NCBI GenBank assembly: GCA_003105035.1
Contig: PQAL01000017.1
Location: forward strand, 47,566 to 111,565
From: Anaerolineales bacterium
Lineage (GTDB): Bacteria > Chloroflexota > Anaerolineae > Anaerolineales > UBA4823
Reading direction: 5' to 3'
DNA length: 64,000 bases
The stretch's first letter is position 1. The number at the start of each line of letters is the position of its first letter. The translations under genes were made by a program, and so were the position numbers. Shown here piece after piece: positions 25,512-34,852 of this stretch. The notes under the pieces were generated by a model. It ran no database searches and was not told where the DNA came from. It saw only the letters and a list, made by a program, of their open reading frames with translations.

Positions 25512-26264
25512 ATGAAATGGTTGAAGAAATTCTGGTGGGTGGTTCTGCTTGGCGCCCTGGCTGTTGCTGTGATCGGATTTGTGGCCTGGGGATCGATCGT
25601 CCCAGCCCCCATGCCTGAAGCCATCGCGGCATTGCAATCGGATGAACAGGTCCAGGTGACCACTGAACCCTGGCTGGTTTTCGAGCCTACCCAGCAAATC
25701 CCAACAACCGGCTTTATCATTTACCCGGGCGGGCGGGTGGATCCGCGTTCTTATGCACCCCAGGCTAATACGATTGCCGAGCAAGGTTACCTGGTCGTCA
25801 TTGTGCCCATGCCGCTCAATCTGGCTGTCTTCGGCTCTGGCAAAGCAGGAGCGGTCATTGAAGCTTATCTAGAGATTGACAGTTGGGTGATTGGCGGGCA
25901 CTCCTTAGGCGGCTCGATGGCCGCTTCATACGCTTATAATCACCCCGATCAAATCGATGGGCTTGTTTTATGGGCCTCCTACCCGGCCAGCAGTAACGAC
26001 CTCACCAACAGCGGAATAAAGGTCGCCTCTATATCTGCAAGCCTGGATGGATTGGCGACACCAGATAAAATTGAAGCTTCACGCAGTTTATTACCCGCCG
26101 ATACTAACTGGCTGGAGATCGATGGGGGCAATCATGCCCAATTCGGCTGGTATGGTGACCAGGCCGGTGATAACCCTGCAACCATCACCCGCGAGGCACA
26201 GCAGGCCCAGGTCATCCAGGCAACCTTCGACCTTATAAAATCTGTCAGCACTGCCACCCAATAA
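25512..26264 (+). CDS. Membrane-anchored alpha/beta hydrolase
   Basis: Predicted esterase/lipase-fold enzyme held outside the membrane by an N-terminal helix (residues 9-27, WWVVLLGALAVAVIGFVAW). The nucleophile elbow is GGHSLGGS with Ser131; GGNHAQFGWY near the C-terminus supplies the likely catalytic His. The pattern fits the alpha/beta-hydrolase group often annotated as Abhydrolase_5. The start is set at 25512, the first Met before the charged MKWLKKF; an upstream frame overlaps the end of cydDC. At 250 aa it is complete. Its substrate is unknown. It ends at a hairpin shared with the convergent M29 peptidase gene. Confidence 0.78.
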   Translation: MKWLKKFWWVVLLGALAVAVIGFVAWGSIVPAPMPEAIAALQSDEQVQVTTEPWLVFEPTQQIPTTGFIIYPGGRVDPRSYAPQANTIAEQGYLVVIVPMPLNLAVFGSGKAGAVIEAYLEIDSWVIGGHSLGGSMAASYAYNHPDQIDGLVLWASYPASSNDLTNSGIKVASISASLDGLATPDKIEASRSLLPADTNWLEIDGGNHAQFGWYGDQAGDNPATITREAQQAQVIQATFDLIKSVSTATQ

Positions 26265-26286
26265 ACTGTCTCGGTTTGTCTCAAAC

Positions 26287-26321
26287 AAAAAAACAGGGCA
26301 GGCAATTTTTTGCCTGCCCTG
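26287..26321 (-). terminator. Strong terminator, best for the minus-strand M29 gene
   Basis: A 12-bp perfect stem (26294-26305 with 26310-26321) with a 4-base loop lies between two convergent genes. The minus strand continues with seven T, giving a classic intrinsic terminator. The plus-strand tail lacks a T-run. Confidence 0.85.
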
Positions 26322-26339
26322 CTGTTACCTGGCTGAGGA

Positions 26340-27446
26340 TCAGATGAATTTCCCATTTCGGTAGATCGCTGTGCCATCCACCAACATTTCAGAATCGTGT
26401 CGCAGGTCGCAAATCATGTCCCAGTGAATCACGCTGGTGTTTTTGCTGCCAGTTTCGGGGTACCCCGCGCCCAGGGCAAGGTGGAATGTACCCCCCAATT
26501 TTTCGTCAAAGAGTATATTGCGGGTGAACCGATCGATCTCGAAATTCGTGCCGATGGCAAATTCACCCAGATAATGTGAGCCTTCATCTGAGTCAATCAT
26601 TGCCTTTAGCAGGTCCTCGCCTACTTTGGCCCTGGCCGAAACTACCCTGCCGTTTTTAAACTCCAGCTCCACACCTTCCACAACCCTGCCTTGGTAGATC
26701 GCAGGGTAGGTGAATTTCACCCAACCGTTGGCCGATCCCTCGACTGGACCGGTATAGATCTCGCCATCCGGCAGGTTATGCCTGCCGAATGAATTGTTGA
26801 ACTTGCGACCTTTCACTGAAAGGCTCAGGTCGACATTGGGACCCTGCAATTTGATCAGTTCATGACCTTCAATGCTCTCGATCATGCGGCTCTGCTGCAG
26901 GCGGATAAACTCCCAATGAGCCACTGGGTTGGGCGTATTTTCATCTGCGTGGCAGGCTGCCAGCAAGAACTGGGTATATTCTGGAAGGCTCATGCCAGCC
27001 TCTTTGGCATAGCCTTCGGTTGGGAACTGGGTGAGCACCCAGCGCAGCGAGTTATCTGCACCCCGCTGCAACATCCGGTTGCGTACCGGGGCCATCCCTT
27101 TCTGTCGTTGCGACTGCTTCTCGGCAGGTACATCGCTGAGACAGCGTGGATCGATATCAGCCCGCACGCGGATATATACTTCAAACTGGTCGGTGACTAG
27201 CTGCTGAAAGGTTGGGGTATATGCCAGCTGGTCAGGATTGGCAAACTTGAAAAATACCTGGTCCTGATCAGGGAGGTTTAGTAGGATATGGGGGTGCCCA
27301 CCGCGTTGGAGCACCAGCTCGTAGATATGACTTACCAATTCAACGGCATTGGTTGTCGTTTCGATTGCAACCCGGTCTCCGGGTTTCACATACGTGGAGT
27401 GATCCACAAGGATTTGAGCTAATTTGAAGAAAGGTTGGGTAGCCAT
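26340..27446 (-). CDS. M29-family metallo-aminopeptidase (AmpS/PepS/AP-T type)
   Basis: Cytosolic aminopeptidase of broad specificity with two metal ions. The C-terminal half carries the ligand-bearing segments VEGVELEFKNG (Glu), YLGEFAIGTN (Glu), GTFHLALGAGYPE (His) and VIHWDMICDL (His, Asp). The start is set at 27446, where AAGGAAT precedes the ATG; the longer frame to 27476 has no SD. At 368 aa it is close to the usual 370-410 aa. It is monocistronic, with an extended -10 at 27491-27499 upstream and a strong terminator downstream. Confidence 0.88.
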   Translation of the reverse strand: MATQPFFKLAQILVDHSTYVKPGDRVAIETTTNAVELVSHIYELVLQRGGHPHILLNLPDQDQVFFKFANPDQLAYTPTFQQLVTDQFEVYIRVRADIDPRCLSDVPAEKQSQRQKGMAPVRNRMLQRGADNSLRWVLTQFPTEGYAKEAGMSLPEYTQFLLAACHADENTPNPVAHWEFIRLQQSRMIESIEGHELIKLQGPNVDLSLSVKGRKFNNSFGRHNLPDGEIYTGPVEGSANGWVKFTYPAIYQGRVVEGVELEFKNGRVVSARAKVGEDLLKAMIDSDEGSHYLGEFAIGTNFEIDRFTRNILFDEKLGGTFHLALGAGYPETGSKNTSVIHWDMICDLRHDSEMLVDGTAIYRNGKFI

Positions 27447-27490
27447 AAATATTCCTTTATGAAAGTTGTCTGACATTTAACTGGAAGAAA

Positions 27491-27499
27491 ATTATAACA
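27491..27499 (-). promoter_or_regulatory. Extended -10 box of the M29 peptidase gene
   Basis: TGTTATAAT on the minus strand lies about 45 bases before the ATG. It is back-to-back with a plus-strand TATAAT at 27518-27523. Confidence 0.5.
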
Positions 27500-27517
27500 T
27501 GTCGGTAAAATCCGCGC

Positions 27518-27523
27518 TATAAT
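27518..27523 (+). promoter_or_regulatory. -10 box of the bi-domain dehydrogenase gene
   Basis: TATAAT in the divergent gap, about 45 bases before the ATG at 27568, which has its own SD (AGGTG). This is the likely entry promoter for the glycan-type gene run. Confidence 0.45.
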
Positions 27524-27567
27524 CTTCGCAGCATCCCTAATCTTATTGCCACTTAGCAGGTGAATTT

Positions 27568-29748
27568 ATGAAACAGCTCCTCCAAAACATTCATACCGGC
27601 GAGACAGTGATTGCAGAGGTACCCATTCAACAAGTTCAGGCTGGCATGGCCCTTGTTCGCACCCAGGCCTCTCTGGTATCAGCTGGGACAGAACGCATGT
27701 TGGTGGAGTTTGCCGAAAAGAATTTGGTCGGGAAAGCCCTATCGCGCCCTGACCTGGTGAACCAGGTGGTTGATAAAGCCCGCCGCGAAGGTGTATTATC
27801 CACCATCGAAGCGGCATTTACCCGCTTGGACCAACCCATGCCACTCGGCTATTCATCTGCAGGGGTGATCGAGGCAGTAGGAGAGGGACTAAAGAGCTTC
27901 AAGGTTGGTGACCGGGTAGCCTGCGCAGGTGGGGGTTATGCAGTCCACGCAGAATATGAGCTGGTACCGCAAAACCTGCTGGCGTTACTTCCAGAGCAAG
28001 TGGATTTCGAATCAGCGGCATTCACCACCCTCGGGGCGATCGCCTTGCATGGTTTCAGGCTGGTAGGTGCTCAGTTGGGTGAATCGGTGGGTGTGATTGG
28101 GTTGGGTTTATTGGGCTTGTTGACGGTCCTGCTGGCGCGTGCGGCTGGCTGCCAGGTCTTCGGTGTAGACCTGGATGAATCGCGTGTGAGGCTGGCTAAG
28201 GAGCTAGGTGCCACCGCCACGCTACGTGAAAACGCAGCTCTAGCGGCCCTGGCATTCTCCCACGGCTGCGGGTTGGATAATATCCTGATCTGCGCCGATA
28301 CCCCAAGCAACGACCCGGTTGAATTGGCGGGTGAAATCGCCCGTGATCGCGGGCGCGTGGTGGCTATCGGGGCGGTAGGATTGAGTATTCCTCGCAAGGT
28401 TTACTATACCAAGGAGCTCTCATTCATAAATTCCCGTTCGTATGGGCCTGGTCGGTATGATCCAACCTACGAAGAAGGTGGCCTGGATTATCCAATTGGC
28501 TATGTGCGTTGGACAGAAGGGCGCAACCTTGAAGCTTTTGTGAGCCTGCTGGCAGAGGGCCGGGTGGACGTAAAACCGCTCATCACGCACCGTTTTCCCA
28601 TCGCCGAAGCACCCTCGGCATATGAGCTCATCACAGGTAAATCGAAACAGCCCTTCCTGGGAGTGCTGCTGACATATCCAGATACGAAACAAATAACCAA
28701 ACCACCTAAAGCTGAAGAACCGGTCATCAAGTCGAACCTGCCGGTCACCGGGGTGAATGCTGTGCGCCTGGGAGTGATCGGGGCTGGGAACTTCGCCAAT
28801 GCAGTCATGCTGCCAGCGATAAAGAAGCTACCAGAGATTGAGCTGGTTTCCATCACATCCGGGAGTGGCTATCACGCCCACTATGCAACCCAGAAATTCG
28901 GCTTTAAGTACACCGCCGAGAGCGAGCATCAAATCCTGCAAGACCCGCAGATCAACACGGTCGCCATCCTGACCCGCCACCACTTACATGCTGAACAGGT
29001 CATACGAGCGCTGCAAGCCGGTAAACATGTCTTCTGCGAGAAGCCCCTGGCGACTACCCGTGAGCAGCTGGCTGCGATCAAGCAGGAGTTACTCAGCCGC
29101 GAAGTATCTCCACTGCTCATGGTGGGCTTTAACCGGCGTTTCGCACCTTTTGCCCAAACGTTAAATAACTTCATCAGTCCACGCTCCGAGCCCCTGGTCG
29201 CCACCTACCGCATCAATGCCGGTAATATTCCCCTCACGCATTGGGTCCAGGATCCCATCCAGGGTGGGGGCCGGATCATCGGCGAGGCTTGCCACTTCAT
29301 CGATTTCATAACATTCCTAGTGGGTTCCCCGCCTGTCATGGTGACTGCTACTGCGTTACCGGATGATAGCCGGTATCGAGAAGATAATGTCGCGATTATC
29401 TTAATCTTCAAGGACGGCTCAATTGGCACCATCACCTACCTGGCCAATGGCGACAAGGTGTTTCCTAAGGAACGTATCGAGGTTTTTTCCGGGGGAAAGG
29501 TGGGCGTGCTGGATGATTTCCGCCAGCTGGAGCTGGTTGCACATGGCAAGCGAAAGGTTATTCATTCGCGCCTGCGCCAGGATAAAGGCCACCGCGCTGA
29601 ATGGCACGCCTTCTCAAAAGCGCTGATTGCTGGTAGTACACCTCCCATTCCATACGACCAGCTGTTCGCTGTTACTGAAGCAACTTTTGCCGCAATAGAT
29701 GCTCTCCACTCCCAAAAGACCATCTTGCTCGATACAGCCTCTGCCTGA
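27568..29748 (+). CDS. Bi-domain oxidoreductase: zinc-type MDR dehydrogenase + Gfo/Idh/MocA
   Basis: Two NAD(P)-dependent modules in one chain. Residues 1 to about 370 are a medium-chain (zinc-type) alcohol dehydrogenase-like domain (LGYSSAGVIEAVGEG, FKVGDRVACAGGGYA, Rossmann GVIGLGLLGLLTVLLA). Residues about 395-715 are a Gfo/Idh/MocA domain (LGVIGAGNFANAVMLPAI, HVFCEKPLATT, GGGRIIGEACHFIDF). The family knowledge I rely on is that such bi-domain proteins occur next to heparinase-like proteins and glycosyltransferases in polysaccharide loci. An activated-sugar dehydrogenase/epimerase-like reaction is plausible but not shown. The next gene, a heparinase-like protein, starts 23 bases downstream. 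Confidence 0.85.
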   Translation: MKQLLQNIHTGETVIAEVPIQQVQAGMALVRTQASLVSAGTERMLVEFAEKNLVGKALSRPDLVNQVVDKARREGVLSTIEAAFTRLDQPMPLGYSSAGVIEAVGEGLKSFKVGDRVACAGGGYAVHAEYELVPQNLLALLPEQVDFESAAFTTLGAIALHGFRLVGAQLGESVGVIGLGLLGLLTVLLARAAGCQVFGVDLDESRVRLAKELGATATLRENAALAALAFSHGCGLDNILICADTPSNDPVELAGEIARDRGRVVAIGAVGLSIPRKVYYTKELSFINSRSYGPGRYDPTYEEGGLDYPIGYVRWTEGRNLEAFVSLLAEGRVDVKPLITHRFPIAEAPSAYELITGKSKQPFLGVLLTYPDTKQITKPPKAEEPVIKSNLPVTGVNAVRLGVIGAGNFANAVMLPAIKKLPEIELVSITSGSGYHAHYATQKFGFKYTAESEHQILQDPQINTVAILTRHHLHAEQVIRALQAGKHVFCEKPLATTREQLAAIKQELLSREVSPLLMVGFNRRFAPFAQTLNNFISPRSEPLVATYRINAGNIPLTHWVQDPIQGGGRIIGEACHFIDFITFLVGSPPVMVTATALPDDSRYREDNVAIILIFKDGSIGTITYLANGDKVFPKERIEVFSGGKVGVLDDFRQLELVAHGKRKVIHSRLRQDKGHRAEWHAFSKALIAGSTPPIPYDQLFAVTEATFAAIDALHSQKTILLDTASA

Positions 29749-29771
29749 TATGAGTCGGTAACGATAATCGT

Positions 29772-31826
29772 ATGGCTCCTGCTTCACGCATAAAGATCGC
29801 TTTGAAAGCAGCTACTCAGCTTGGCGTTGCTCAGGTTGGATTGTTCGCCCTCTACAGGTTTGGGTTAAAAACAGGGCACTACCAGCGTGCCCTCATTGCA
29901 GCTAGATCAAGGCTGGAAAAATTCGACCAGGCTTCCTATCTCAAGATCCATCCAGTCCTTGCCCAGCTGCCAGCACAGGATAGGCTAAAAAAACTGCTCG
30001 GCGAGCAGGCAGAGAGCCTGAATGAGCAGGCAGATGAGATCGTCAAAGGGCAGATCCGCTTATTCGGTGGCAAGCCAGTTCCACTTAGCCTGAGCCTATC
30101 CGGGCCACTGAAGGAGTGGGCTGATTACGAGCAGGGAGATGGACAGGTTAATGGTCAGGATATCAAGTTTATTTGGGAGGCTGGTCGGTTCGGCTGGGCG
30201 TGCACGCTGGCCAGGGCATATCACCTGGGGGGTAATGAGAATTATGCCAGCTCATTCTGGGAGTATACCGAGCAATTCTTATCCTCCAATCTAGCTTACC
30301 TCGGCCCTCAGTGGGCCTCCGCCCAGGAAGTGGCTATCCGCATTATCTCCCTGGCTTTTGCCATTCAGGTATTTGCTGGCTCGAAATACTCCACACCTGC
30401 TCGGCTTGACTGGCTTGCCAGGGCGATAGCCATCCACGCTGAGCGTATCCCAGCCACGATGGTTTATGCGCGCTCGCAGAATAATAATCACCTGATCACC
30501 GAAGCCTTGGGGCTGTATACCGCCTCAGCCTTGTTGCGAGATCACCCACTGGCAGCCAGGTGGAACGCTTTGGGGTGGAAATGGCTACAGCGCGCATTTC
30601 GCTTACAGATTGCATCTGATGGCACATATGTTCAGCATAGCACCAATTATCACCGCCTGATGCTCCAGGCCGCGTTGTGGATGTATGCCGTGCATGGAAC
30701 AGCCTATCTATCTGAACCCATCTCACCAGAAATCCAATCAAATCTAGCGTCTGCCACGGTTTGGCTCTGGCAATTACTTGACTCCCTGAGCGGGAAGGTT
30801 CCCAACCTCGGCCATAATGATGGCGCTTATATCCTCCCGCTAACTATCAGCCCATACGAGGATTATCGACCAGTCATCAGTGCTGCCGCCCAAGGCTTTT
30901 TGAACATTGCAGTTACGCCTGAAGGGCCATGGCAGGAATTGTCTTTGTGGCTGTGTGAGCCAGCAGATAGCACAATTCCACGCCATGGATTTGATGACAG
31001 ACTAATAACAAGAAACCCAGGTATGGTTGAAGTAAATCCTGGACAGATCCCGCACCAGCCCGCAAATAACTCATGGGCAGCACTGAGAATCGCTCATTTT
31101 AATTCTCGCCCCGCTCATGCTGACCAGCTGCACGTAGATCTGTGGTGGCAGGGTATCAATCTCGCCCAGGATGCTGGCACTTACCTATATAATTCTGCTC
31201 CGCCATGGGATAACTCACTGGTAACAGCATTCGTACACAACACCCTCACCGTGGATGGGCAGGAATTTATGCTGCACGCTGGTCGTTTCTTGTACCTGGA
31301 TTGGGCCCAGGCGCAGGTCTGTAAATCTGAACCAGGCTCGGATAACCTTCAGACCATCACCGCGAGCCACAATGGCTACCGAAAGCTGGGAATGGTTCAC
31401 ACGCGCACACTGGCAGCCTTGAGTACTGGAGATTGGGAAATCACTGACCGAGTGACTGGCCCATCCACCCAACCCCATACCATCCGCTTGCACTGGCTGG
31501 TTCCCGACCTGGAATATGAAGTCAGAGAGCCGGTACCACCAGAAAAAATAACCTATGAGGTACGACTCCGGTCGCCATTTGGGTGGGTGACATTGAGCAT
31601 GGGTCAGGCAGCTTGGGGAGCTGATGGGCAGCCGATCCAAAACGCAAATTTCCGACTCATCCGTGCAGGACAGCTGGTCTATGGCAGCGGTGAGGCCAAT
31701 CCTATCGCGGGATGGGTTTCACGGATCTATGGAACGAAAGAGCCTGCCCTGGCATGCATCCTCGAAACTACCCAGCGTCTGCCTGTTGAATTAAAAAGCC
31801 AGTGGACTCTGCCCCATGAAACCTAG
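29772..31826 (+). CDS. Heparinase II/III-family (alginate-lyase-like) protein
   Basis: Predicted polysaccharide lyase fold: an N-terminal alpha/alpha toroid (about residues 80-370) with NNNHLITEALGLYTASALL and GTYVQHSTNYHRLMLQAALW, then a C-terminal beta-sandwich (about 415-680) with HADQLHVDLWWQG and HNTLTVDGQEF. Asn and His/Tyr residues of the toroid motifs are the usual catalytic candidates and are present. No signal peptide is seen, so it may act in the cytosol or at the inner membrane face during polymer synthesis rather than as a secreted degrader. The start lacks a clear SD. It overlaps the Nudix gene by 11 bases, so translation is coupled. Confidence 0.82.
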   Translation: MAPASRIKIALKAATQLGVAQVGLFALYRFGLKTGHYQRALIAARSRLEKFDQASYLKIHPVLAQLPAQDRLKKLLGEQAESLNEQADEIVKGQIRLFGGKPVPLSLSLSGPLKEWADYEQGDGQVNGQDIKFIWEAGRFGWACTLARAYHLGGNENYASSFWEYTEQFLSSNLAYLGPQWASAQEVAIRIISLAFAIQVFAGSKYSTPARLDWLARAIAIHAERIPATMVYARSQNNNHLITEALGLYTASALLRDHPLAARWNALGWKWLQRAFRLQIASDGTYVQHSTNYHRLMLQAALWMYAVHGTAYLSEPISPEIQSNLASATVWLWQLLDSLSGKVPNLGHNDGAYILPLTISPYEDYRPVISAAAQGFLNIAVTPEGPWQELSLWLCEPADSTIPRHGFDDRLITRNPGMVEVNPGQIPHQPANNSWAALRIAHFNSRPAHADQLHVDLWWQGINLAQDAGTYLYNSAPPWDNSLVTAFVHNTLTVDGQEFMLHAGRFLYLDWAQAQVCKSEPGSDNLQTITASHNGYRKLGMVHTRTLAALSTGDWEITDRVTGPSTQPHTIRLHWLVPDLEYEVREPVPPEKITYEVRLRSPFGWVTLSMGQAAWGADGQPIQNANFRLIRAGQLVYGSGEANPIAGWVSRIYGTKEPALACILETTQRLPVELKSQWTLPHET

Positions 31827-32256
31827 GTCAGCGGTCATCCTCATCGAAAATAACCGCATCGCCCTGATCGAGCGCTACCGATCAGGGCTGCACTATTTCG
31901 TCTTTCCCGGTGGAAAGATCAAGGTAAACGAAACACCTGAAGCTGCTGCTCGCCGCGAGACGCTGGAAGAGCTCGGACTGGAAGTCGAAATCGGCCGTAT
32001 GGTCGCTGAAGTCTGGTACCTGGAGACTCCCCAGTATTATTTTCTTGCCCGGGTGGCTGGCGGGGAGTTTGGTACGGGATCAGGTGGAGAGATGCACTCC
32101 TCGCCCGATTCGATGAAAGGCTCACACCTGCCAGTCTGGATGCCCGTGGACGATATAATTGTTCAGCCGGTCCTGCCCAGCCTTGTTGCAGGTCTTGTGC
32201 AGGCGTCCTATCACCAGGGATGGCCCGCCGAGCCATTTACAATCACAGATCAGTAA
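31816..32256 (+). CDS. Nudix hydrolase
   Basis: Hydrolyses a nucleoside diphosphate linked to another group. A complete Nudix box is visible from residue 32 (GGKIKVNETPEAAARRET, then LEELGL), with the metal-binding REx2EE glutamates. The 146 aa length is a single Nudix fold. Substrate is unknown; in this setting, between a heparinase-like protein and a glycosyltransferase, an NDP-sugar is a reasonable guess only. It starts inside the end of the heparinase-like gene. Confidence 0.85.
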   Translation: MKPRSAVILIENNRIALIERYRSGLHYFVFPGGKIKVNETPEAAARRETLEELGLEVEIGRMVAEVWYLETPQYYFLARVAGGEFGTGSGGEMHSSPDSMKGSHLPVWMPVDDIIVQPVLPSLVAGLVQASYHQGWPAEPFTITDQ

Positions 32257-32318
32257 CAGAATGATCTAATTAGCACTTATCGGTACTATTTTCTTCATTG
32301 AGCAGGTAGAATTAACCA

Positions 32319-33533
32319 GTGCACATCCTATTAATCCACCAGGCGTTTGCAGCTCTTGATGAACCCGGCGGAACCCGTCACCATGAGCTGGCCCGTTATC
32401 TGGCTTCTCAGGGCAATCGAGTAACAATTATCGCCAGCCCGATCAGCTACCTGACCGGTAAAGCCCGTTCAGCCAGGATCCCCTGGGCCGAGAGACAGTT
32501 GGATGGTGATCTCATCACCATCATCCGGGCATATACCTATCCGGCGCTGCATCGCAGCTTCGCCTACCGCCTGGTAAGTTTTTTTAGCTTCATGAAATCG
32601 TCTTTCCTGATTGGGTTGGGAGCAAAAGATGTCGATCTTGTGTGGGGCACCAGCCCACCCATTTTTCAAGGCCTCACCGCCTGGTCTGTTGCCAGGTTAA
32701 AAGGAGTGCCTTTTCTTTTCGAGGTGCGGGATCTATGGCCAGCATTTGCTGTAGCAGTAGGTGTGCTGAAAAATCCTTTATTAGTATGGCTATCTGAGAG
32801 GCTGGAACGATTCCTATATAAGCATGCCGACCTGCTGGTGGTCAACTCGCCAGGATTTATCGATCATGTGAAATCCCGCGGAGCGAAGCGGGTGGAACTG
32901 GTTCCAAACGGGACCGACACGCTGATGTTCAGCCCAAACTTGGATGGCAAGCCATTCAGGCAGCAGCATGGTTTAGATGGAAAGTTCGTTGCCTTGTATG
33001 CAGGCGCCCATGGGCTATCAAACGACCTGGGCACAGTGCTCAAAGCTGCACAGATCTTGCGCCCCAGGGCCGATATCCAGATCGTCCTCCTGGGTGACGG
33101 AAAAGACAAACCTCTCTTGCAAGCCAAGGCCGCGCAAGCGGGACTGGGAAACGTCCTGTTCCTGCCCCCGATAGCCAAAGTCGACATGCCAGCTGCACTC
33201 GCTGCTGCGGATGCCTGCATTGCCATTCTCAAACCCATCGAAATGTATAAAACCACCTATCCGAACAAGGTCTTTGATTATATGGCTGCCGGAAAGCCTG
33301 TAGTGCTGGCCATCGATGGTGTCATCCGTGAGGTTGTGGTGCAAGCTGGGGGCGGCATCCCCATCCAACCGGGTGATCCGGCTGCACTGGCGCAAGCCAT
33401 TTTGCAACTGGCAGACGATCCGAAAGCAGCACATCAGATGGGCCTCAATGCCCGTAGTTATGTGGAGACCCATTTCGACCGGAACGAACTGGCAACAAAT
33501 TTATTGGTATTGATTAATAACTTAGCCGTATGA
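32319..33533 (+). CDS. GT4-family glycosyltransferase
   Basis: Retaining GT-B glycosyltransferase, WcaI/WbuB-like. The N-terminal domain begins ILLIHQAFAALDEPGGTRHH. The donor-binding C-terminal domain has VELVPNGTDTLMF, VALYAGAHGLSNDLGTVL, KTTYPNKVFDYMAAGKPVV and the family EX7E-like region. The start is GTG 32319 with AGGTAG upstream. The 404 aa length is normal. Its last bases overlap the MFS gene (ATGA). It probably adds a sugar to a lipid-linked or surface glycan; donor and acceptor are unknown. Confidence 0.88.
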   Translation: MHILLIHQAFAALDEPGGTRHHELARYLASQGNRVTIIASPISYLTGKARSARIPWAERQLDGDLITIIRAYTYPALHRSFAYRLVSFFSFMKSSFLIGLGAKDVDLVWGTSPPIFQGLTAWSVARLKGVPFLFEVRDLWPAFAVAVGVLKNPLLVWLSERLERFLYKHADLLVVNSPGFIDHVKSRGAKRVELVPNGTDTLMFSPNLDGKPFRQQHGLDGKFVALYAGAHGLSNDLGTVLKAAQILRPRADIQIVLLGDGKDKPLLQAKAAQAGLGNVLFLPPIAKVDMPAALAAADACIAILKPIEMYKTTYPNKVFDYMAAGKPVVLAIDGVIREVVVQAGGGIPIQPGDPAALAQAILQLADDPKAAHQMGLNARSYVETHFDRNELATNLLVLINNLAV

Positions 33534-34834
33534 CGACCGCCCTCCAACCTCCTGTTCCGGAAACAATCCCTCAGACAGATATCCAGAAACGCAATAAACG
33601 TTATGTCCAAATTGACGCCATTGGTGTCGGTACAGCCAGTGCTGCTGCGCCATTTCTGCCTGTCTTTCTAACGCGCCTGGGGGCGACGGCAGTCCAGGTT
33701 GGCTTATTGACCGCCATGCCTGGGGTCACCGGGTTATTTCTATCCCTGTGGGTGGGTCGTTTCTTGCAAAGGCAGCGCAATGTCGTTCCCTGGTTCAGCC
33801 TCTCCCGGGTGTTAGTCATCTCAGCCTACGCGCTCACCGGGTTGGTGCCTTTCTTCATCCCAGATAACCTGCTCATTTATGTTATCCTGATCATATGGGC
33901 CGTAGCTACCTTACCGCAAACGATGGTAGCCGTGGGCTTCTCCGTGGTCATGAACGCAGTTGCCGGGCCGGAAGGGCGCTATGATCTGATGAGCCGGCGC
34001 TGGTCAATCTTAGGGATCACCACCGCGATTACGGTAGCCATCGCCGGTCAGGTATTGGATCGCCTTGACTTTCACATTAATTACCAGCTTGTCTTCCTGG
34101 GCCTCTCCCTGGGAGGATTGATCAGCTATTACTTCTCAAGCCGGATACAAATCCCCGATTCTGATCTAGAAGTACGTATCCCGCATCAATCCATTCGCTC
34201 CAACCTTAATGACTATCTAAAACTGATCAATACCTCACCAGAATTTGTCTCCTTCACTCTAAAGCGATTCGTCTATTTTTTTGGGATTACCCTGGCGACG
34301 CCATTGTTTCCCCTCTATTTTGTCCGCCAGTTGGATGCCTCCGATGCCTGGATCGGTTTACTGTACACCGCACAGACAGCGGTTTTAGTCGTGGGTTATT
34401 TCTTCTGGCCGCGCCAATCACGCCGGAGAGGCTCCCGCTTTGTGCTACTTATAACCACTTTTGCCGTGTCACTCTATCCAGCCCTGGTGGCTTTAACTAC
34501 CAACCAAACTATGATATTCATCTTTGCGACGGTGGCTGGAATTTTCCAGGCAGGCATTGACCTGGTGTTCTTCGATGAGCTGATGAAAACCATCCCTCCT
34601 CGTTACAGCCCGACGTTCGTCTCACTGGCCCAGTCCATTCAATACTTAGCGGCTATTCTGGCTCCCCTGGTTGGCACCTACCTGGCTGAGCATATCGGAT
34701 TAACGAATGCCTTGCTCATTAGCACGGGCGTCCGGCTGCTTGGTTTCGGCTTGTTTTCCCATCAAGGCTCAGGCAAGATGAAACCTTTAGCCAGTGACAT
34801 CAACGGAAAGCCGCTTGCCAGCTCAGACGGGTAA
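33530..34834 (+). CDS. MFS transporter
   Basis: Twelve-helix major facilitator. The N-terminal half has VGTASAAAPFLPVFLTRLGA and LTAMPGVTGLFLSLWVGRFL, and a basic loop between repeats (WPRQSRRRGSR) is present. The 434 aa length is normal. Substrate unknown. It begins at the ATGA overlap with the GT4 gene, so it belongs to the same transcript and may move a glycan precursor. A new promoter for the sortase lies inside the end of this unit. Confidence 0.8.
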   Translation: MTTALQPPVPETIPQTDIQKRNKRYVQIDAIGVGTASAAAPFLPVFLTRLGATAVQVGLLTAMPGVTGLFLSLWVGRFLQRQRNVVPWFSLSRVLVISAYALTGLVPFFIPDNLLIYVILIIWAVATLPQTMVAVGFSVVMNAVAGPEGRYDLMSRRWSILGITTAITVAIAGQVLDRLDFHINYQLVFLGLSLGGLISYYFSSRIQIPDSDLEVRIPHQSIRSNLNDYLKLINTSPEFVSFTLKRFVYFFGITLATPLFPLYFVRQLDASDAWIGLLYTAQTAVLVVGYFFWPRQSRRRGSRFVLLITTFAVSLYPALVALTTNQTMIFIFATVAGIFQAGIDLVFFDELMKTIPPRYSPTFVSLAQSIQYLAAILAPLVGTYLAEHIGLTNALLISTGVRLLGFGLFSHQGSGKMKPLASDINGKPLASSDG

Positions 34835-34840
34835 TCAAGG

Positions 34841-34846
34841 TATAAT
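34841..34846 (+). promoter_or_regulatory. -10 box of a probably leaderless sortase gene
   Basis: TATAAT ends six bases before the GTG start at 34853. A TTGCCA lies 20 bases upstream, slightly far for a -35. No SD is present. Confidence 0.45.
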
Positions 34847-34852
34847 CTCGTC